From: Chlamydomonas sphaeroides
Taxonomy: Eukaryota > Chlorophyta > Chlorophyceae > Chlamydomonadales > Chlamydomonadaceae
Assembly: GCA_001662425.1 (NCBI GenBank)
Contig: BDDC01001652.1
Coordinates: 7,243 to 21,368 of the forward strand
Direction of reading: 5' to 3'
DNA: 14,126 bases
The notes beneath the pieces were generated by a model that was given only the letters and a program-made list of their open reading frames with translations, had not been told where the DNA came from and did not search any database. This document shows positions 8,007 through 14,126 of this stretch, in pieces. Both the position numbers and the translations under genes were made by a program. Position 1 is the first letter of the stretch. The number at the start of each line of letters is the position of its first letter.

Positions 8007-9917
8007 ATGCGAGCCATCCAGCCGCATCCGGCACAGGTGCCATGCAGTCAAGCTATGCTGCGCGCGGGGCGGGCAGCGAGGAGGCATAGCGGTGGCATGT
8101 GCCGCGCGCTCGCCACCGTTCGCAGCCCTTTCGTGGACGCAGCATGGCTACAACAGAAGTCAGATGTAAGACACGAAAGCGATCTTACCTGTCGGTCGTC
8201 CCTGGGGTCGGCGTCCAAACGCGGAGCGCAACACCCCATTTCCCCTCTGCTTCTGTCACGACAGGAGGTCCGCATCTTTGACGCGCGCGGCCAGGCGCAT
8301 GCCGACGCCGACCAGCCCTCCTATGTCGGCGACTACGACGCCTACCTCGAAGCCCACATTCCGGTGCGCCGACGCAGCTGCGCAACCCACATGACTCCCT
8401 TGTACACGACGCCGACGGCACGCCTCGCGTGCACACCACCAGTCCTTCGCCCTCACGCCTTCCCCCAACCTCAGGGTGCCGTTTTCGTCAACTGGATTCG
8501 CGACGGCGTGCAGCCCGCGGCCTCGCCCTCCGCCGGCCCCCTCCTGGAGCTCGACCCCGACGGCTATGTGCCGGTCTTTGAGAGCCGCGGCCTGACGGCC
8601 GACATGCCCGTGGTGGTGTACGATGACGGCTGCAGCCTCACAGCGGCACGGTACGGCATGCGACCCCATTTCACACCTAGCGTCTTTGTTTGTGACGACC
8701 TTTGCGGAGCTGTGGGCACTGCAGGGTACCACAGCCGCGCTGCTTCTGGTGGTGCTCGGTTACGCGGCAGAACAATCCGACACGTCGCATGGGGCTGTTT
8801 GGCCTCCTTTGCAAGCAGCATGCCCTCGTGCACGGGACTGCGGGGCCGCCCCAGGACGGTCGCCCCAGAACGGCCCCTGCGCCTGACGGCCCGCCGCTGG
8901 CTGTGCTCTGTGCGCGTGGAGGCGCAGGGTGTGGTGGCAGCTGCTGGTGTACGGCCATCCACAGCCGTACATGCTGCTGGGCGGCTGGATGGCGTGGCGG
9001 GCAGTAGGCGGCAAGGGGGAGCTGTACGAGCCATGCCCGCTAAAGGTACGGCAGAAGCTGGATGGCCTCCGGCACAAGAGCAGAGACTGTACGGTACACC
9101 GGCATATCGAGAGTGGAGTAACCGCCCGCTCATTCTGCTCTTCGTGCCAAACTGACCAGACCCTGCCGCTTCCCTGGCGTCTCCCGACTCCTGCCTGGCC
9201 CAGTTGTCGTGTGTGTACGAGGCCGAGCCGGCGCCCGCTTTCCATGCCAGCGTGGGCGAGCTGCTGGAGGCGGCGGCCCACGGTGGGGCTGCAGGCGGAG
9301 GGGCGGTGGCGGTGGTGGTTGAGCCGGAGCAGGTGCGCACCGTGGGGGTATGCACAGTGGGGATGGGTCCGACCAGAGGTCAGAGCGCCTGGCTTCGAAG
9401 GCTCTGACCTGGTCCAGGGCTGAACAGTGAGCAGGGTGGCGGTGCGCTGCAACACGCAGGGCCTTGCCGAGGGACAGACGCGACAGCTGGGCGGGCGACT
9501 TGGCTCTGCTAGACATTGTACACAGCAGCCTGCGAACCCCGTTCGTGCCGCTGCCGGCTGCAGGGTGGCGGCCCCGTCGATGGGCCACTGACCGGTGCCT
9601 TTCGCGTCCGCTTGTCAACGGTCGCCCGCGCCGTCGCCGAGGAGGCAGGGCAGCCAGTCACGCCGTCCGTCGGGCACAGCAGCAGCAACAGTGACGGCGG
9701 AGGCGCGGCGCTGCTGGCTGCTACCGCGGTGCTACCCCCCGAGCAGCTGGCGAGGGTGCTAGGGCGGTGCCTGGGGCTGCCGGTGGGCCCTGACTGCGGC
9801 AGCCGGGTGCTGCTGGCGTCGCCGCACGACGCGGGCCTGAGCGCGTGCGCGCTGGGGGCTGCGCTGCGGGCGGCGGGGCAGTCAGATGGGTTGTGGGCGG
9901 TGTGCGAGGCGTTGTGA
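8007..9917 (+). CDS. Tandem rhodanese-domain protein with substituted active-site positions
   Basis: Six exons: 8007-8165, 8265-8363, 8475-8650, 8928-9045, 9204-9332 and 9564-9917, about 344 residues. The Arg-rich first 35 or so residues resemble an organelle transit peptide; a second Met at residue 17 (8055) is an alternative start. Domain 1 (about 40-185) shows SPFVDAAWLQQ, VRIFDARG, YLEAHIPGAVFVNW, VVVYDDGCSLTAARVWW and LLGGWMAWRAVGG, typical of the first domain of two-domain sulfurtransferases. Asp136 sits where the catalytic Cys would be. Domain 2 (about 195-344) is degenerate: VAVVVEPEQ replaces the DAR strand, LTGAFRV replaces HIPGA, and ASPHDAGLSAC replaces the CGSGVTAC loop. Functional rhodaneses move sulfane sulfur from thiosulfate or mercaptopyruvate to an acceptor through that Cys; here I infer loss of this activity, leaving a structural or binding role. 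All splice joins keep frame and rebuild conserved strands. Confidence 0.84.
9371..9414. repeat. Inverted repeat (hairpin) inside an intron of the rhodanese gene
   Basis: GACCAG-AG-GTCAGAGC at 9371-9386 pairs with GCTCTGAC-CTGGTC at 9401-9414: 14 base pairs with a 2-nt bulge and a 14-nt loop. The loop contains the self-complementary CTTCGAAG. It lies within the intron 9333-9563. No terminator, tRNA or known small-RNA structure is recognised. Confidence 0.75.
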
Positions 9918-10482
9918 GGCTATGTGGGGGGTCTACAGATGTTCGCTTAAGGAAAGGGAAATTGCAGATGAGCAAGGAGCCGCAACGGGAGGCAGAGCTC
10001 CCTTGGCCCCTAGGCGCACGACCACCAGCGGCACGCCCCACGCGGCGACGAGCCGCCCACACAAGGAGACGCGCTCACGAGCCAGCCGCGCAGCGCGCAT
10101 AGGCTGACCTCCGTCCCAGCCGTCACAGCGAGTCACTATGATCACTCAGAACCAGAACGGGCCGGACTCGGGAGCCGGACTTCAGCACGCAACGCGAGAC
10201 CCCATAGGGCCGAAAGCAGCACCCGACACCCGTCGACACCCAACCCGCCAGCAAGCACCACAGGCACCCGCACAATGAGTCAGACCAGGCGCGAAGAGGG
10301 GGGCAGCTGCCGCCCCGGGCTACAACATCCCAACCCGGGGACACAGCAGGTGCTTAGTCCGGAAGGGGCAGGCGAGACTGGAGGGAGCGAAGTGTATGGC
10401 ACGTTGGCACGTTCACCGAGTGGGGCCGCAAGGAGCTTGCATATGCGTATTTCTTGTTATAGTAGTACAACCGAATTGCAGA
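9918..10482. other. Intergenic region between the rhodanese gene and the next plus-strand gene
   Basis: This 565-bp stretch should hold the 3' untranslated region of the rhodanese gene and the promoter or 5' leader of the next gene. I see no convincing coding exon and no TGTAA signal. An AT-richer patch (10445-10482, including TTATAG) lies directly before the ATG at 10483. An in-frame ATG at 10396 would add 29 residues with a hydrophobic stretch, but the context looks like leader sequence. Confidence 0.45.
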
Positions 10483-12513
10483 ATGGAACCCATACTTGAT
10501 CAGCTCACGCGGCATCCCACAGCGCAACTATTCGAGCTTGAGCCACCGCGGTACACAAGCGCTTATGGTGAGCAAACCTGAGCCGATGTATCGATGGCAC
10601 TACACGGCGAGCTGCACAGCCCGACAAAGGCGCAGCATGCCACCAAACGCAGCGAACGCCGAACCAGGCTTTGGCCCTTATCTTCGCAGGGAAGAAGACG
10701 GAGGCCATATTCAAGAACAATGTGCCACCAGGTGCGCCTTCGGAGCAGTTGCCAGAGCCATGGCCGCATCGTGTCGCGGTGTTGCCCAACTCCGTCCCCG
10801 CTTGCCCGAGTACAGCGCCGATGCTCTTCTCGCCAGACGCTGGTTTAGGTAAGCACATGGCCAGTCGGCCTGCCTGCGACACCCGTGTAGTGCTTGGGGT
10901 GCCGCAACTCCTGAGCCGTGTAACCCGGTGTGCCCCCTTCTTACCGCTGCTCCCTGCGGCGTGCCATCGCGCCTGCAGTTCTGTACGAGCGAGTCATCTC
11001 CACAAAAGCAGAAAACCAGCTGCTGGAGAAACTCACAAAGCCCAGGGTGAGGCACCGGCTGCCCAGTGCAGCCGCACCTGTGGGGATGGATGCATGGCAA
11101 TGTGCCGAAGTTTCCTCTCGGCTGCGCCCCATGCTGCGTCACAGCCCTGCTCCCCCATGGCTGTTGCCGTACGCTCGTACTACAGTTCTACCACCACATA
11201 CCCACCATCAAGAAGGAGCCGCGGAAAGGCAGCCAGGTGCGGCGCCTGCTGCGGGGCCGGGCCAGGCCGAGCGGACGGGCGGGCATGGGCGCGACGGCTC
11301 TTGCAAGCGCGGCACGCGGGGGGGCCGCGACGTCCGCGCCGGGCCATGCCTCCTCCGATGCTCTCGTTCCACAGCCCCTGCTACACCGGTACCCGGTGCC
11401 CTCAGCCCCTTACCCAGCCCAACCCCACTTCACCACCCAGGGCCCATCTGCTGGCTTCGCCTACCGGGGGACCAGCTCCGCGGCCGCAGTGGGGCCCAGC
11501 TCCCCCTCGCGGCCCGGTGCCGGCTCGCCGCCGCCCTCTGACGCCGCCACCTCGCGCCCAGGCAGCGCCGCGGCACCGCACCGTCCCAGCTCCGGCCGCG
11601 CCAGGCCGGTGGCAGGTGAAGCCACCCACCTCAAACCGAGCAGCCACCCAACGCCGGGCAAACCGCAAGCGCCAGCTCGGGGCCGCGGCCGAGTCTGCCT
11701 CCAAGCCGGAGCCTTTTGATGCAGCAAGTGTGCCTGCACCCGGGACACCGCAAGCGTGCGTTTTTACATGACCCGTCGGCCACGTTGGGTAGCTCCATGC
11801 AGCACCCGTCGAACGTACCGGTGTGCCTGGGCCGCAGACCCAGCACCTGCCGTGCCCATGCAATGGCCCCTGCTCCGCAGGGCCAGAGCCCGAGGGTGCT
11901 GGGCCCCCCACCGGTGACGCCGCCGTCGCTGCCGCCACCACGGCCGCGACGGCGCCGGGGGTTCTGCCCGGGCGGCGGGCAGGCCCGCACAGCCGGCGGA
12001 GCCGCAGCGTGTCGCCGGGCAGCACCGGGAGAGCGGGGGCAGGAGGCGGCGGGATGCCAGGCAGCAGTTCAGGGTCCGGGCCGATGCGGCGAAAGCCGCT
12101 GTATCCGGAACCCGGCCCACTCAAGGTGAGCTACGTCTGTGGCCCATGATGTGGGTGCGCGCACGAGCGTGCAGCTGCGCATGCAACCTGTGAGGTGGAG
12201 CTCGGCGCGCCGGCGAGAAGGGGCGCATGCCAACCCTGAAGACGCGCGGCATGAAGACTATCCTCGTTCCTCAAACCCTGCGCCCTTATGTCGCATCCCC
12301 CATGTGCAGGAGTACTTCTCCAAGGAGCGCGCCTCCGTGACAGCAACCAACGTTTTCACGTGGGGGAACCGGCTCAAAATCGGGGAAGGCGGCACCGGCC
12401 GTGTCGTCGGCGGAGGGGGAGGAGGAGGAGGAGGCTCGGGCGCGAGCTCTAGCCAGCCGGCCGTGTTCTCGTCGTACATGCCGGCGCAGCACAAGCCGCC
12501 GCTGCGGCTGTGA
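10483..12513 (+). CDS. Unrecognised protein with ordered ends and a low-complexity centre
   Basis: Proposed exons: 10483-10567, 10690-10848, 10979-11046, 11186-11615, 11881-12125 and 12310-12513, 396 residues in one frame. Residues 1-121 look like a genuine conserved segment: MEPILDQLTRHPTAQLFELE, AYGKKTEAIFKNNVPP, VLYERVISTKAENQLLEKL and FYHHIPTIKKEPRKGSQ. Residues 122 to about 315 are Ser/Pro/Gly/Ala-rich and probably disordered. The C-terminal part (316-396) reads KPLYPEPGPLKEYFSKERAS, then TATNVFTWGNRLKIGEGG, a poly-Gly run and a basic tail. No domain family is recognised. Short Pro/Tyr/Lys motifs of this style occur in microtubule-associated and ciliary proteins, but that is only a resemblance. 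Splice joins 1-3, 5 and the last one are clear; the end of the fourth exon is least certain (11236 or 11615), and the start could be the in-frame ATG at 10396. Confidence 0.62.
12406..12436 (+). repeat. GGA-rich simple repeat coding poly-Gly
   Basis: A purine run of GGA/GGC triplets inside the last exon of the unrecognised gene encodes about ten glycines in a row. It separates the NVFTWGNRLKIGEGG segment from the basic C-terminal tail, so it is probably a flexible linker. Confidence 0.8.
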
Positions 12514-13092
12514 TGCGGCGGCGCTGGCGTGAGTGCTGGGCAGGGGGCAAGCGGGGATTGGCGCGAGGGGTTCTGACGGGCCGCGAAATGGGAGCAGGAT
12601 GCAAGCAAGGCGTGGTAGGTAGGATGGATGTTGTACTGCTGCTGACCAGCCAGTGGGAAGCTAGGTTACATGGTCAGGGCCGCCGCTGGGGCCCCAGCAC
12701 ACGCACGTCTGGCCCCTGGCGGGGTGTCATTTTTTGTGTCCCATGCTGAAGGCGCTCCGCGCGAATGTATTGATGTATTTTACTGGGAAGGAAGACACAT
12801 GCGGCAGGGAAGGCAGGCGGGGGCGGGCGCGGGGTGGTTGTGTGTTTCGTGTGCTGTGTTTGACCTGGACGTGCGTGTTGTCCAAGTTTTCGTTAGTGTA
12901 TGTTTGGGCTGCTCGACGCCGCCGCAGTCGGACTTGTTGCGCATTGCTTTGTGGAACTGCTTAACGCACACGCGACGGCAAACCCTGTAGCCTTCTTTGA
13001 TCAGTCACTCTGAATATATAGGTGCCAACCTGCACTGAGACAAAGAGGACAGGAGTCGGCGCCCGCATCTGCGCAGCCGCGCTGCGCGCGCG
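12514..13092. other. 3' flank of the unrecognised gene and promoter region of the MTR4-like gene
   Basis: This 579-bp stretch contains no exon I can support. Its middle (about 12720-12960) is T- and GT-rich compared with the coding DNA, as expected of a 3' untranslated region, but no TGTAA signal is present. The last part holds the TATA-like element at 13013-13020 that belongs to the next gene. Confidence 0.5.
13013..13020 (+). promoter_or_regulatory. TATA-like element upstream of the MTR4-like gene
   Basis: AATATATA at 13013-13020 stands out in a GC-rich background, about 73 bp before the ATG at 13093. The position fits a TATA box followed by a short 5' leader. Assignment is from sequence and spacing only. 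Confidence 0.45.
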
Positions 13093-14126
13093 ATGGAGCT
13101 CTCGCCCGAGGGCCTCGCTGCGGCAGCGTCTGTCAGACAAGCAGCTCGCAAGCGGCATCCGGACGGCCAGTCGGAGGAGCTCGGCCATGGCGCAGCAGCC
13201 GCGAAGCCCGCCGAGCCTGCTAAGCGGCAGCAGGGTCCGGGAGGCCGCCCTCCCGCGACCTGCACGCACGAAGTCGCGATCCCGGAGGCCTTCGACCCAG
13301 CGTCCATAAAGCTGGACCCAGAGGTCCATGGTGAGGCACCCCTCCCCTACCTATCTCTATCAGCCCCCAACGCTGCACCGAGCACGAGTTGGCTATCTGG
13401 CATCGCTGTCGTGCAGTATGTCACTTGCGCCTGGCCTCCTCTCGCTTGCAGGCACGCTGCAGGAGCCCGTCTACACGGGCCCCCGCGCCAAGGAGTACCC
13501 CTTCGTGCTGGACCCCTTCCAGGAGACCAGCATAGCGTGTCTGGTACGTCGCGACACCGGGCTGCGGCTGACGCAGGGGCTGTGACGGAGATGGGGGCTG
13601 CTGCGAAGGCAGGCCTGCGACGACGTAAGGGCGTCATGCGCGTCGCCACAGCGCCGCGGGCGGCGCCGTTGCGCTATGCCGGCCGAGTGCGCCGGCGCTA
13701 GCAGGTCCGGGGTGAGGCATGCGGAGCTGGCCCTGGGGCGGCGCCGCAGTCCCCGTGCGTCGCAGATCAGGCGGCTGGGGACTGCAGGCACAGGTCTTAA
13801 CCGGGGGCGGCCCTCACGGATGCACCCACGCTCCGTTCGGCTCAGCTGTCGTCCGGAGCAAGTGGATGGCGGCCGACGCCGCCATGCCTGGGGCGGCGGC
13901 GTCGTGTGCCGATAGCCCACCGCCAAGGACTTGCCCGGGGCTCGGGCGGGGCCCGGGCGGGGCCCCGCTGCCACGGCCCCGCAGCCAGCCTGGCGTGGGC
14001 GTGGGAACCTGAGGGTTGCGGAGCCGGCAAGCAAGGAGCTCAAGCACCAAGCAGCCGGCGTGGCGGTGCCCGGGGGGGGGGGGGGGGGGCCAGGCTGCCA
14101 GCACCCCGGGCCCTGCGGGGGGGCCC
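13093..14126 (+). CDS. MTR4: MTR4-type nuclear exosome RNA helicase, N-terminal part
   Basis: Two coding exons are visible: 13093-13330 and 13452-13543, joined in phase 1, giving 110 residues from MELSPEGLAAA. The diagnostic stretch is TCTHEVAIPEAFDP, then a short linker, then GPRAKEYPFVLDPFQETSIA. This is the beta-hairpin plus Q-motif region just before the Walker A motif in Mtr4/Ski2-like DExH helicases; CTHEVA is characteristic of Mtr4. Mtr4 unwinds RNA and feeds it to the nuclear exosome, as part of TRAMP-type complexes, in rRNA processing and RNA surveillance. The first 50 residues are basic and disordered, as in the family. A donor GTACGT follows codon 110 at 13544. The expected next exon (Walker A, SAHTSAGKT-like) is not found before the window ends, so at least 583 bp of intron follow. 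Confidence 0.84.
13544..14126 (+). other. Incomplete intron of the MTR4-like gene, running to the window end
   Basis: After the donor at 13544 I find no sequence encoding the helicase Walker A region in any plus-strand frame. The stretch is GC-rich with self-complementary CGGGG/CCCCG patches around 13930-13980 and the poly-G run near the end. It is longer than any complete intron I could place in this window (99-277 bp). Confidence 0.55.
14072..14089 (+). repeat. 18-base poly-G run
   Basis: Eighteen consecutive G bases, flanked by C on both sides, lie 37 bp from the window end. It is a homopolymer that could be real or an assembly or sequencing length artefact. Confidence 0.95.

Noticed and set aside
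8564..9355. Minus-strand 263-codon frame opposite the rhodanese gene
   Set aside because: It covers both exons and introns of a well-supported gene on the other strand and shows no recognisable motif.
9464..9560. Possible extra rhodanese exon reading DLALLDIVHSSLRTPF
   Set aside because: It lacks the DAR and HIPGA signatures, and the join of 9332 to 9564 already gives a continuous frame across the domain.
11700..11755. Similarity of KPEPFDAASV to the PEAFDPASI segment of the MTR4-like protein downstream, suggesting a duplicated helicase fragment
   Set aside because: The match is limited to about nine residues, the flanking CTHEVA and YPFVLDPFQ blocks are absent, and the frame does not join to neighbouring exons. 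Chance is the simpler explanation.
13471..14043. Minus-strand 190-codon frame at the right end
   Set aside because: It overlaps the second MTR4-like exon, is rich in Arg and Pro, and has no identifiable motif.
1..14126. CRISPR arrays, tRNA or rRNA genes, transposases, integrases or attachment sites
   Set aside because: I saw no spaced repeat array, no tRNA cloverleaf or rRNA sequence, and no mobile-element protein or terminal repeats. The only repeats are in-frame coding repeats, simple repeats and one intronic hairpin.

Overview
The window is eukaryotic nuclear DNA, very GC-rich and cut by many short spliceosomal introns (about 100-280 bp; donors such as GTGAGT, GTGCGC and GTACGG; acceptors ending in CAG). 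The proteins are ordinary eukaryotic housekeeping types loaded with Ala, Gln, Pro and Gly runs. That combination fits a green alga (chlorophyte) best, but this is inference: I found no TGTAA polyadenylation signal where I looked in the 3' flanks, so I cannot place it in a clade.

Left half, minus strand (1-7670). Positions 1-5156 carry most of SEC16, the scaffold of ER exit sites that organises COPII coat assembly. A 1299-residue, mostly disordered first exon (short FF/LFG motifs, then an Ala-rich helical block, then a Gln-rich block with W-x-G-Y repeats) leads into the conserved central domain, which continues over three small exons and leaves the window at position 1. One of its introns appears to be GC-AG. 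Just upstream, 5460-7670 is an Ala/Pro-rich reading frame that ends exactly on a perfect splice donor. It is probably the first coding exon of the same SEC16 gene, although a separate gene cannot be excluded.

Right half, plus strand (8007-14126). Three intron-containing genes lie head to tail. A six-exon gene (8007-9917) encodes a tandem rhodanese-fold protein in which the catalytic cysteine position appears substituted in both domains. A six-exon gene (10483-12513) encodes an unrecognised protein with ordered-looking ends and a long low-complexity middle. The first two coding exons of an MTR4-type exosome RNA helicase (13093-13543) are followed by an intron that reaches the window end, where an 18-G run lies close to the edge.

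The SEC16 block and the rhodanese gene diverge from a 336-bp intergenic stretch that probably holds both promoters. The genes do not form an evident functional pathway (secretion, sulfur-transfer fold, unknown, RNA surveillance), as is usual for a nuclear chromosome. Nearly every other long open frame here is a by-product of the extreme GC content.
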